Part shown: positions 28,193 through 36,536 of the stretch, piece after piece
Layout of the letters: each line of letters opens with the position of its first letter
Numbering within the stretch: the stretch's first letter is position 1
Source: Pseudomonadota bacterium
GTDB taxonomy: Bacteria > Pseudomonadota > Alphaproteobacteria > Rhizobiales > Hyphomicrobiaceae
Assembly (NCBI GenBank): GCA_018242255.1
Contig: JAFECH010000347.1
Coordinates: forward strand, 1 to 64,000
Direction of reading: 5' to 3'
DNA: 64,000 nt
Translations under genes and position numbers: made by a program
The notes under the pieces: model-generated
Seen by the model: the letters and a program-made list of their open reading frames with translations, nothing else
What the model was told of the DNA's origin: nothing
Databases searched by the model: none

Positions 28193-29386
28193 TCAGCCCG
28201 TCAGCACCACGCCTGCATCGACCGGCCAATCGAGCCAGACCGCGTCCTCCCACGTGATCGATTGTTCAACCGTGTGAGCTGCATTTGCACGAAGCGCAGT
28301 GATGCGTTCGCCCGCCGCTGTACGAACGTGATAATGCGATATCGATCCGAGATAACCGATATCTTCGACTTTTCCGGGAATGACGTTGACGTCTGAGTTG
28401 GGCTTCTCGCGTCCGATCCGGATTTTTTCAGGCCGCAGCGCGAGTCCAACTTTTTGCCCAACAGTTACAGACTCCGAGCTTTTCGTCTTGAATTTGTACC
28501 CGTCCGCCGCATCAATTTCGATGCAGCCCTCCGAAACCTTCGAGACCGTTCCCTCGAACACATTCACGTCGCCGATAAAACCGGCGATATACCGCGTCTT
28601 CGGGTTTTCATAGATATCGCCGGGCGTCGCGACCTGCTGGAGCAGGCCCTTCTCCATCACGGCAATACGGCTTGCAACCGTCATCGCCTCTTCCTGATCG
28701 TGCGTGACGATGATGAAAGTCGTACCGGTTGTCTCCTGAATGCGCATCAGCTCGAACTGAGCCTGCTGCCGCAGCTTTTTGTCGAGCGCGCCGAGCGGCT
28801 CATCTAGCAGTACGAGACGCGGCTTCTTGGCGATGGCGCGCGCAAGCGCGACGCGCTGCTGCTGGCCGCCTGACAGCTGATTTGGTTTGCGCTTTGCAAA
28901 CTGGCGAAGCTCAAGCATTCCCATGGCTTCATCGACGCGCTCTTCGATTTTGTCCTTGGACATGCCTTCCTGTTTAAGGCCAAAGCCGATGTTGCGCTCA
29001 ACCGTCATATGTGGAAACAGCGCATACGACTGGAACATCATGTTCACCGGTCGCTCGTAGGGCGGCATATCGGTGATGTCCTGACCCGCGACGATGATCC
29101 GCCCCTCGGTCGGCCGTTCGAAGCCGGCAAGCATTCTCAAAAGCGTGCTCTTTCCGCATCCCGACGGTCCAAGAAGCGCAAAGAACTCTTTTTCATAAAT
29201 ATCGATCGTCACATTGTTGACGGCGACGAAGTCATCGAACCGCTTCGTAATGCCTTCGAACCGAACCATCGGCGAAAGATCGGGATTTTTCCATGGGGCG
29301 AACCCAGTCTGCGGTGCTGCTGTACGGGGTCCTGCGCGTTGCGAAGAAGCAGCATTTGCCTGAGAGGGTGCAGTCGCAACAACCAT
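28193..29386 (-). CDS. Polyamine ABC transporter ATP-binding protein (PotA/PotG-like)
   Basis: The 397-residue product has a 38-residue variable N-terminus, then the nucleotide-binding domain. Walker A is LLGPSGCGKSTLLRML, the signature is LSGGQQQRVALARA, Walker B is RLVLLDEPLGALD, and the switch His is in FIIVTHDQEEAM. The C-terminal TOBE domain (about residues 290-397; VGLALRPEKIRIG) is typical of polyamine and sugar importers. The ATG at 29386 has an aggga ribosome site. It follows the binding-protein gene after a 100-base gap with a strong hairpin (29441-29480). Confidence 0.93.
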   Translation of the reverse strand: MVVATAPSQANAASSQRAGPRTAAPQTGFAPWKNPDLSPMVRFEGITKRFDDFVAVNNVTIDIYEKEFFALLGPSGCGKSTLLRMLAGFERPTEGRIIVAGQDITDMPPYERPVNMMFQSYALFPHMTVERNIGFGLKQEGMSKDKIEERVDEAMGMLELRQFAKRKPNQLSGGQQQRVALARAIAKKPRLVLLDEPLGALDKKLRQQAQFELMRIQETTGTTFIIVTHDQEEAMTVASRIAVMEKGLLQQVATPGDIYENPKTRYIAGFIGDVNVFEGTVSKVSEGCIEIDAADGYKFKTKSSESVTVGQKVGLALRPEKIRIGREKPNSDVNVIPGKVEDIGYLGSISHYHVRTAAGERITALRANAAHTVEQSITWEDAVWLDWPVDAGVVLTG

Positions 29387-29440
29387 GATGTGAGTTCCCT
29401 TCCGACCTATAAAGTGCCCGCCGGGACACCGGCGGCAGTG

Positions 29441-29480
29441 AAGAAAGAAAAGGCCGCGCCAGCTCGTTTCTGGCGCGGCC
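29441..29480 (-). terminator. Attenuating hairpin between binding-protein and ATPase genes
   Basis: An 11-bp perfect GC-rich stem (ggccgcgccag / ctggcgcggcc, 7-base loop) is followed on the minus strand by a T-rich tract (ccttttctttctt). It fits a Rho-independent terminator just after the binding-protein stop. Partial termination or 3'-end protection here would raise binding-protein levels over the membrane components. Confidence 0.75.
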
Positions 29481-29486
29481 CTGAAC

Positions 29487-30605
29487 TTATTGGCCTGTCG
29501 TGATTTTCGTCCACATTCGCGTGGCGACGCGTTGTGTTTTATTATCCCACGTCAAGTGAACGAACAGCTTCTTCATCGTAGCGGCATCCGGATAGACCGC
29601 TGGGTTATCGAGCACGCTTTTATCGATGAATTTCTGCGAACCGAGGTTACCGTTCGCATACTGGACGAAGTTTGAAGCCTTCGCCATGACCTCCGGCCGG
29701 TTGAGATAGTTGATGAAGGTCAGAGCTTCATCGACATCCTTGGCGTCCGCAGGGATCGCCATCATGTCGAACCACATCTGCGTGCCTTCCTTCGGAATAT
29801 TATACTTAATCACCTGGCCGTTCTTCGCTTCTTCCGCGCGCGAGGCAGCCTGGAGAATATCGCCCGACCAGCCGAGCGCCATGCAAGCGTCGCCGTTAGC
29901 CAGCGCGTTGATGTATTCGGAAGAATGGAACTTCTTAACGTAAGGCCTGATCTTCAGCAGCATATCCTCGACTTTTTTCAAGTCTTCCGGATTTTTTGTA
30001 TTTGGATCGAGGCCGAGGTAATTGAGCGCGACAGGAATAATGTCTTCCGGAGAATCGAGCATATAGATGCCGCAATCCTTGAACTTCGCGGCGATCTCCG
30101 GCTTGAAGATCATATCAAGCGAGTTGACCGGCGCATCCGCCATGCGCTCTTTGATCTTGCCTTCATTGTAGCCGACACCCGTGGTGCCCCACATCCAGTT
30201 CACAGCGTACTGATTGCCCGGATCGTACTGTGCGATGCGGTTATAAATTTCCGGCCAAATGTACTTTAAGTTCGGAATCTTGGCCTTATCGAGCTTCTGG
30301 AACACGCCGGCTTTGATCTGGCGCGAAAGAAACGGGGCTGTCGGAACGACGACATCGTATCCGCTGCCTCCCGCAAGAAGCTTAGTTTCCAGAACTTCAT
30401 TGCTGTCGAAGACGTCGTACACGACCTTGATACCGGTTTCTTTCGTGAAATCGGTAAGGATCGATGGATCGATATAGTCCGACCAGTTGTAGACTTTTAC
30501 AACCTTATCAGCCGCCTGCGCGTGATGCCCTACGAGTCCAACTGTCGCTACAGCCGCAACAATGGAGTACGCGACGCTGCGCGCCGCCTTCCCGAGCCAC
30601 AACAT
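29487..30605 (-). CDS. Periplasmic polyamine-binding protein (PotF/PotD-like)
   Basis: The 372-residue product is exported by a signal peptide (MLWLGKAARSVAYSIV..., cleavage near AQA-AD). The mature protein starts KVVKVYNWSDYIDPSIL, the hallmark of PotD/PotF. Further family segments are VVPTAPFLSRQIKAGVFQ, WGTTGVGYN and LGWSGDI. I chose the ATG at 30605 because a clear ggagg site lies 7 bases upstream; the open frame runs 63 residues further without support. The binding pocket cannot be resolved to putrescine versus spermidine by eye. It heads the importer operon. Confidence 0.93.
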   Translation of the reverse strand: MLWLGKAARSVAYSIVAAVATVGLVGHHAQAADKVVKVYNWSDYIDPSILTDFTKETGIKVVYDVFDSNEVLETKLLAGGSGYDVVVPTAPFLSRQIKAGVFQKLDKAKIPNLKYIWPEIYNRIAQYDPGNQYAVNWMWGTTGVGYNEGKIKERMADAPVNSLDMIFKPEIAAKFKDCGIYMLDSPEDIIPVALNYLGLDPNTKNPEDLKKVEDMLLKIRPYVKKFHSSEYINALANGDACMALGWSGDILQAASRAEEAKNGQVIKYNIPKEGTQMWFDMMAIPADAKDVDEALTFINYLNRPEVMAKASNFVQYANGNLGSQKFIDKSVLDNPAVYPDAATMKKLFVHLTWDNKTQRVATRMWTKITTGQ

Positions 30606-31081
30606 CCGAAATCCTCCACGGATCAGTCCCATTACCCGGCCACGTAAAACAGCCGGACCACACCCAACGCCGTTTACGCAGCGTTTTGCTAAACACCGAC
30701 CATACTGCGCATTTAAATTGCGAAGCACAACGGGGCTTGTAGGAGATTTCTTGGTTGCACTGCGAGGCGCGACGAAAAACGTCTTTGCAAACAATAATTG
30801 CCCGTTCTCAGGTCAAAGCGCTGCCCTATTGGGCGACGACGTTGAAATTCTACGGCAAGGTATGGTTTCTTAGGGGCTATTGAGGTCCGCCCATCTAAGA
30901 GGCTAAGTCTCGTCAGCCTACCGAACGATGGCTCGATGCGTCTGACCGCGGCCTGAACCAGAGGGCAAGCCCCATCAAGGCCACGGCCGTCACATGACCT
31001 CTACGCTCGGCGACGACTATCGTTCGGCCGAACGCGACGCATCAGCGATTGATACAAGCGAACAAGATACCCAGGTGCTCC
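30606..31081. other. Divergent intergenic region between polyamine importer and PuuA-like synthetase
   Basis: These 476 bases separate the divergent importer operon and glutamine-synthetase-like gene, so both promoters should lie here. The stretch is lower in GC than its surroundings near 30690-30850. I see no riboswitch fold, convincing small ORF or strong operator dyad. Confidence 0.6.
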
Positions 31082-32482
31082 ATGAATGCCCCACCAGTAC
31101 GTCCCATCCACGAGGAAAGTGATTTCGGCGCCGGCTCCACTCCAGAAGGACTGCGGGATTGGCTGCGCGAACATCGCATTGAAGAAATAGATTGTGCGGT
31201 GCCCGATATCGCAGGCGTCGCGCGCGGCAAGACGATGCCCGCCGAGAAATTCGTGAAGCTCGACGCAGTCCACCTTCCGATATCGATTTTCCATCAGACG
31301 ATCACCGGCGACTATGTCGGCTTCGAAGAAGACGGTCAGGAGCTTTATGCCGAGAGCGACCTGATGATGGTCCCCGATCTTTCAACCATCCGTCCAGCCC
31401 CTTGGGCGTCGAGCCCAACGGCACAAGTCATCCACGACGCGCAATGGCAGAGCGGAGATCCGGTCGAAATTGCGCCGCGCAACGTTTTGAAGCGCGTCGT
31501 CGATTTATATGCCAAGGAAGGCTGGGTGCCGGTCGTCGCGCCTGAACTCGAATTCTATCTGACAAAGACCAACCCCGACCCTGATTATCCACTAGAGCCG
31601 CCGACCGGGCGTTCGGGTCGCCCTGGCGCCGGCCGTCAAGCCTACAGCCTCGGCGCCGTCGACGAATACGACAAGATCGTCGACGACATCTACGAATTCG
31701 CAGAGCGACAGTACCTCAAGATCGACACCATCATCCAGGAAGGCGGCGCAGCGCAGCTCGAGATCAATCTCCTGCACGGTGACCCCGTCGACCTCGCCGA
31801 CCAGGTCTTTCTTTTCAAAAGGACGATCCGCGAGGCCGCCTTCGCCCAAAACTGTTATGCGACCTTCATGGCCAAGCCCCTCGCTAACGAGCCCGGCAGC
31901 GCTATGCATGTGCATCAGAGCATCGTCGACGCCAAGACGGGAAAAAACATCTTCACACTGGATAACGGCGAACCGAGCAAACTGTTCTTCAACTTTCTCG
32001 CCGGCCAGCAGACGTACCTACCTGCAGCGATTTGCCTCCTCGCGCCATACGTGAACTCGTATCGCCGCCTCGTTCCCAATGGCGCCGCGCCGATTAACGT
32101 CGAGTGGGGATTCGATAACCGCTCTGCAGGCCTACGCGTGCCGGTCGCAAATACGTCCGCCCGGCGCGTCGAAAACCGCCTCGCCGGCGCCGATTCAAAT
32201 CCCTATCTGGCGCTCGCGGCAAGCCTCGCATGCGGCTACCTCGGAATGAAGAATGCGCTCGAGCCGCGCCAAGCCGTCGTCGGCAACGCCTACCGCAACG
32301 ACCATCAGTTGCCGCGCGGCTTACTGGAAGCGCTGACCGATTTTGAGGAGAGCACGGCGCTTCACGACATTCTCGGAAAACGCTTCTGCCACGTCTATCT
32401 CGCGCTGAAGCGCAGCGAATTCGAAGAATTCATGCGTGTCATCAGCCCCTGGGAGCGAGAACACCTACTGCTCAGCGTCTAA
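31082..32482 (+). CDS. Glutamine synthetase family protein, PuuA-like
   Basis: The 466-residue product is a GS-fold ligase. It has the beta-grasp N-terminal domain (EIDCAVPDIAGVARGKTMPAEKF, split), and then the catalytic domain with APELEFYL, QLEINLLHGD, KPLANEPGSAMHVHQS (ATP and metal site) and WGFDNRSAGLRVP. It differs from GlnA, for example in carrying MHVHQS and lacking the adenylylation Tyr context. It resembles gamma-glutamylputrescine synthetase (PuuA), which joins glutamate to putrescine. The divergent polyamine importer and the PuuB-like oxidase support that role. I start at the ATG at 31082 rather than the TTG at 31049. Confidence 0.85.
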   Translation: MNAPPVRPIHEESDFGAGSTPEGLRDWLREHRIEEIDCAVPDIAGVARGKTMPAEKFVKLDAVHLPISIFHQTITGDYVGFEEDGQELYAESDLMMVPDLSTIRPAPWASSPTAQVIHDAQWQSGDPVEIAPRNVLKRVVDLYAKEGWVPVVAPELEFYLTKTNPDPDYPLEPPTGRSGRPGAGRQAYSLGAVDEYDKIVDDIYEFAERQYLKIDTIIQEGGAAQLEINLLHGDPVDLADQVFLFKRTIREAAFAQNCYATFMAKPLANEPGSAMHVHQSIVDAKTGKNIFTLDNGEPSKLFFNFLAGQQTYLPAAICLLAPYVNSYRRLVPNGAAPINVEWGFDNRSAGLRVPVANTSARRVENRLAGADSNPYLALAASLACGYLGMKNALEPRQAVVGNAYRNDHQLPRGLLEALTDFEESTALHDILGKRFCHVYLALKRSEFEEFMRVISPWEREHLLLSV

Positions 32483-32564
32483 AATTTGAACGCGGACATT
32501 GTCCAACAAGCGAGCGCCGGAAACGGCGCTCGCAGCATGTGGCAGCTGCCAAGCTCGCAAAGAT

Positions 32565-33539
32565 ATGACCGAAATGTCCTGCCAAAGCCGATACGCGTTC
32601 GTCACGGTCTTCTACGAGCACGAAATTGAGCTGCTGTACCTGCAGGCGAGATCCCTGTGGATCTACTGCGACCCTACCCTCATCGAAAAAATCATTGTTA
32701 TCGACAATTCTGAGCGACCGTTGCCGAAGAATTGGCAAGGCAAGCTGCTGACCGAATACGGCGGACTCGCATCGCAGGTCGAAATCATCAAGGCGCGCGA
32801 TATCGCGCGGCTACCCTGGTCCTCCGGTTGGCGAACACAACAAATCCTGAAACTGATGGTCGCAAAGATCATCCCTACCGAAAGATATGTTCTGCTCGAC
32901 GCAAAGAACCATCTGATCTTTCCACTGTGCCGCGATGATCTGGAAGCGCCGGACGGGCGTCCTCGCACACTACTGCACAGCTACCTTGCGCACCCGCTGC
33001 GCAGTCACCTCGAACGCGTATTGACCTACTATGGACTTGAACCGGCACAGCACGTCGCACACTTTACCGCAACCGCCACGCCGTTCGTCATGTATAGAGA
33101 TATCGTTCTCAACATGATTGCCGATCTTGCCAACCGAGAAAACGATCGATTTGAAAACGCCTTCATTCGAAAGCGGCTCACCGAATTTTTTGCCTATATC
33201 TGCTTCATCCTCAAAAACCGGGGAGACCTTTCGAGCCTATATGACTTCAGCCAGCAGGGTGGGCTTTGCATTTGGACCGAAACAGCCGACGATCCCAAAG
33301 TACAAGAAATCGTCGATCGAGCGCTGGCTGACACGCAGCCATTCTTCTCCGTCCATCGCTTGGCAATCGAAAAATTCGACATGCGCGCCTGCCGCGTCGT
33401 CGCCAAGCTGTGGCATGACCGGAAACTCTTCGGCACCGTTGAAGACGCGACAAGCTTTCTATTGAAATTGCAGGCGCAATATCGCCGATCTCATTGGACG
33501 AAGCCTATTTGGCGAGCCGTCAAAGTCGTCACAGGGTAA
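32565..33539 (+). CDS. DUF6492-like protein, probable glycosyltransferase fold
   Basis: The roughly 324-residue product has an N-terminal Rossmann-type beginning (YAFVTVFYEHEIELLYLQARSL split over the first strand and helix). It then has IIVIDNSE, GWRTQQILKLMVAKI and YVLLDAKNHLI, where GT-A enzymes have a DxD. The pattern agrees with DUF6492, a family described as glycosyltransferase-like; here the acidic motif reads DAKN rather than DxD. The ATG at 32565 is my choice from several closely spaced Met codons. It begins about 80 bases after the PuuA-like gene and has no obvious glycan neighbours. Confidence 0.68.
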   Translation: MTEMSCQSRYAFVTVFYEHEIELLYLQARSLWIYCDPTLIEKIIVIDNSERPLPKNWQGKLLTEYGGLASQVEIIKARDIARLPWSSGWRTQQILKLMVAKIIPTERYVLLDAKNHLIFPLCRDDLEAPDGRPRTLLHSYLAHPLRSHLERVLTYYGLEPAQHVAHFTATATPFVMYRDIVLNMIADLANRENDRFENAFIRKRLTEFFAYICFILKNRGDLSSLYDFSQQGGLCIWTETADDPKVQEIVDRALADTQPFFSVHRLAIEKFDMRACRVVAKLWHDRKLFGTVEDATSFLLKLQAQYRRSHWTKPIWRAVKVVTG

Positions 33540-33608
33540 AAGGCCGCACGATGCGTTTCGACCGCGAATCCCAACGTTAACGAGTTCCCCACCGATGGGC
33601 GTCGCTAA

Positions 33609-33776
33609 ACTCGAGCGACACGAAAGCATTTATCCTCTCGAGTGAAGGGACATCACAGTGAATTTCCCCCCGACTGGGATAATTTGTATCGCTATGAAAT
33701 TAGCGATCACACATAATTAAGATTGAATGCCAACATCTCAAATTTTCATTCAATCTGATATTGATTTTGAATATCA
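33609..33776 (+). promoter_or_regulatory. Cluster of inverted repeats upstream of the Phc-like locus
   Basis: The 332-base gap 33540-33871 is unusually AT-rich for this genome and holds four dyads. They are actcgag/ctcgagt (33609-33615 and 33637-33643), atcgcta/tagcgat (33688-33694 and 33701-33707), gattgaatg/cattcaatc (33721-33729 and 33747-33755), and tgatatt/aatatca (33756-33762 and 33770-33776). They lie in the likely promoter of the two-component/methyltransferase genes and are candidate operators. No protein can be named. Confidence 0.5.
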
Positions 33777-33871
33777 GTGGCCAGATTGATTTGTCAGAGC
33801 CGTATATTTATTCAGGGCGCTAAGGAAACGGCGCATTTTTCACACTTCGCCGCCAGCAAGGCCGATTGACC

Positions 33872-35002
33872 ATGTCGAACCGTTCAGAGACGAGCGACAA
33901 GCAGAATCCTACAATTCTCTTTGTCGACGATGAACCTTTATCGCTGAAGTACTTCAAGGCGTCGGTCAGCAAATATGCGAACGTCCGAACGGCCAGCAGT
34001 GCGGATGCGGCTATGGAAATCCTCGAGTCCGAGGGCGATGAAATTTCTGTCGTCGTCAGCGACGAACGCATGCCGCGCGATAGCGGCGTCTCGTTTCTCA
34101 GCGATGTTCGGAAGTCGTGGCCATCGACCGTTCGCATACTGACAAGCGCCTATGCCGACATCGACAATCTGCAGCACGCGATCAACGATGCTGCGATCTA
34201 CCGCTTCGTACCGAAGCCATGGAACATCGATCAACTCTGCGCCGCCATGCAGGACGCATTGCGCGTCGAGCGCTCTGCCGCCAAGCTCGCCGAACCCATC
34301 ATCGGCGCAAATTCAAGTGGCGAAGCCAGTGAAGCCAATCTCGCTCTGCTTTCCGTTCTCGCCAGTGGCTTGGAAGCTCCTTTGAAATCCATTGATACCA
34401 CGGCGAAGAACTTGACCCGCCTAAGTGGCCAAGGATCGTTAGGGGCACCGGTGACCACAAAGGCATATATTGAATCGTGGTCTGCGCGCCTGCGGCAGTC
34501 CAAGATAGCGACCAGCACCGGGCAAATTCTGCAAGACGTTGAGCAATGCCGATCCATAGCCAACTCTATAAGCAGACTAGCCCGCGGCCTCGTTGACGCC
34601 TCTGCCAACCCGCCGTCGTCCATGGCAGATACGTTGCTTGAGATCATCGAGCAAAACTTAAGGGGGCCAGCCCGCAGCTTCGCACTCGATACCTCGCGTG
34701 ACTTCACCTATCGGATGCCGCGTGAGATTATGAAGTTCATCCTGGCCAACCTGTTGCGCAACAGCGGGGCCAACGACCGGCAATCCGCGCCGGCGGGAAA
34801 AATCGAGTTGTTTTGCGGCGCAGCGCACAATGAAGTTCGGCTAACAGTTCCTTCCGTGACATCGCGGCTCGATTTCGATGACCACCAGACGTGGCGGACG
34901 ATCCGGAGCGCACTTTGGGCGTTCGGCGGCGAACTGTTGGTTTCGACTGATGAAATTTTGTGCAAATCGACTTGTACGGTGTGCCTCCCGAAGCAGGCGT
35001 AG
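33872..35002 (+). CDS. Response regulator with degenerate kinase-like C-terminus (PhcQ/PhcR-like)
   Basis: The 376-residue product has an intact receiver domain (about residues 13-130). The acidic pair is in TILFVDDEPLSLKYF, the phospho-acceptor is Asp64 in VVVSDERMPRDSGVS, the Thr/Ser position is in RILTSAYAD, and the Lys is in FVPKPW. The remaining 240 residues include a helical part and a segment like a histidine-kinase ATPase lid (REIMKFILANLLRNSGAN), without the conserved His, N-box or G-boxes needed for kinase activity. No DNA-binding domain is visible. I chose the ATG at 33872 over a TTG at 33866. It opens the Phc-like locus and resembles the receiver protein at 39151. Confidence 0.82.
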   Translation: MSNRSETSDKQNPTILFVDDEPLSLKYFKASVSKYANVRTASSADAAMEILESEGDEISVVVSDERMPRDSGVSFLSDVRKSWPSTVRILTSAYADIDNLQHAINDAAIYRFVPKPWNIDQLCAAMQDALRVERSAAKLAEPIIGANSSGEASEANLALLSVLASGLEAPLKSIDTTAKNLTRLSGQGSLGAPVTTKAYIESWSARLRQSKIATSTGQILQDVEQCRSIANSISRLARGLVDASANPPSSMADTLLEIIEQNLRGPARSFALDTSRDFTYRMPREIMKFILANLLRNSGANDRQSAPAGKIELFCGAAHNEVRLTVPSVTSRLDFDDHQTWRTIRSALWAFGGELLVSTDEILCKSTCTVCLPKQA

Positions 35003-35134
35003 CTAAGATGTACCGCCAAGCTATTGATGTTTTGAAACATCTCAACTGTTTCTAAATCACGCGGCGTAAAACTGAACGATTGTGGTAACCTTACATTCGC
35101 AAAGTCCACATTGTTCAGTTGCAGGAGCACGCCC

Positions 35135-36532
35135 TTGCGCATCGAGCGAGATATTGATCGCACGGTTTCATTTAGAAGCAGCCAGGGTACGATTTTTCGG
35201 GGCACCCTCAGGAAGCTTTCGCGGCGCAACATTGTATTTGAGATTTACAATCCATTTTCGCCCGTTCAGACGAGCGAGGTGCTGAGCGACCTTAAGGTCC
35301 GCCGCGGCAAAAATCTCGTCTACCAGGGCGACGCCGTTGTAACCGGAGTTGTCACAACGAGCATCCTGGTGGTGGTCTCCGCCACGCTCGTCAATCAGTG
35401 GTCGGCGATCGACACGATCATCTCCGACCCCGCGGGCCTCGGATCCGAGGTCGGGCGTTTTGTTGAGGAATGGGATCGGGTCAACAAGCTGGACCCGAAC
35501 TACCAGCTGAAGGTCGCAGACCTCCGCTCTTTCCTGAGCGATCTGAGCTTCTGGCTCGACCAAGTGGACCTGGCCATCGAAGGCGAACCTGGTGCCGGCA
35601 ATACGATGCTCGACAACGAGCGCTTCGAGGAAATCAAGGCGCCGGTGATGCCGCGCATCACCGAGCTTTTCATAGAGCTCGAAAGGGCGTGCCGCCAGCT
35701 TGATGCCGACGAAGTCGAAAACCACAAACAGCTGGCCCAGCGAGACCTTCTGCCATTGATGATGGCTTCGCCCTTCTTCAATCGCGTCTATTCGAAACCG
35801 CTCGGGTACGCAGGCGATTACGAGATGGTCAATATGATGTTCCGCAAGGAGCGCGGCGGCAAGACAACGTACGGCCAGATTATCAATGACTGGCTGCTCA
35901 ACGGCGGCCCGCCGGAAGCCCATCGCAACCGCATTTATATGCTCGAAAAGATGCTATCTAAGGCCGCCGAAGACGCTGCTGCCGCGAACCGCGAGGTACG
36001 GGTCCTCAACGTTGGCTGCGGGCCGGTCCAGGAACTCCAGTTGTTCTTCGCCAACAACAAGGAAGCCAAGCGCTTCTCATTCGATCTACTCGACTTTAAC
36101 GCCGAGACACTCGCTTACGCAAAGACCCAGATCGAGGCGATCACCGACGACCAGGACGATCCGCCGAAGGTCACCTATATCTTAAAAACGGTTCAGGAGC
36201 TTCTTCGCCAGGCCATCGAGTTGCCGGAAGCCGCCAAAACATACGACATCATCTATTGCGCCGGCCTATTTGATTACCTTTCCGATCGCGTCTGCACCAA
36301 ATTGGTACGCCTCTTCTATCAATGGTGCGAACCCGGCGGCCGGGTGATCGTCACAAACGTGCATTCGTCAAATCCTGTGAAAGGATTGATGGAGCACGTC
36401 ATGGAATGGCACCTCGTTTTGCGCGACGAAGCCGATATGACAAGACTTGCCCCCGATCTTGGTCCGCTAAAGATTTATACAGACGAGACGGGTATCAACG
36501 TATTTCTGGAGATCGATAAGCCACCTGCCTGA
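35135..36532 (+). CDS. PilZ-like/SAM methyltransferase fusion, PhcB-like signal synthase candidate
   Basis: The 465-residue product joins an N-terminal PilZ-like beta domain (about residues 1-100; RDIDR gives an RxxxR near the start, but no D/NxSxxG is seen), a helical region, and a class I methyltransferase domain. The latter has the SAM loop VLNVGCGPVQEL (Gly294-Cys-Gly296) and the acidic LLDFNAE. YSKPLGYAGDYEMVNMM precedes the domain and is a conserved signature of this family. PhcB of Ralstonia, which methylates 3-hydroxy fatty acids to make the quorum signal, is of this kind and has the same gene context. The start is TTG at 35135, 7 bases after gcaggag. Confidence 0.78.
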   Translation: MRIERDIDRTVSFRSSQGTIFRGTLRKLSRRNIVFEIYNPFSPVQTSEVLSDLKVRRGKNLVYQGDAVVTGVVTTSILVVVSATLVNQWSAIDTIISDPAGLGSEVGRFVEEWDRVNKLDPNYQLKVADLRSFLSDLSFWLDQVDLAIEGEPGAGNTMLDNERFEEIKAPVMPRITELFIELERACRQLDADEVENHKQLAQRDLLPLMMASPFFNRVYSKPLGYAGDYEMVNMMFRKERGGKTTYGQIINDWLLNGGPPEAHRNRIYMLEKMLSKAAEDAAAANREVRVLNVGCGPVQELQLFFANNKEAKRFSFDLLDFNAETLAYAKTQIEAITDDQDDPPKVTYILKTVQELLRQAIELPEAAKTYDIIYCAGLFDYLSDRVCTKLVRLFYQWCEPGGRVIVTNVHSSNPVKGLMEHVMEWHLVLRDEADMTRLAPDLGPLKIYTDETGINVFLEIDKPPA

Positions 36533-36536
36533 CAGT

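Noticed and set aside
31049..31081. Longer reading of the PuuA-like gene from TTG 31049
   Set aside because: The ATG at 31082 gives the expected family start; the added residues have no support.
35085..35110. GTAACC upstream of the methyltransferase as a sigma-F promoter
   Set aside because: The bases 16 positions downstream read caca, not cgaa.
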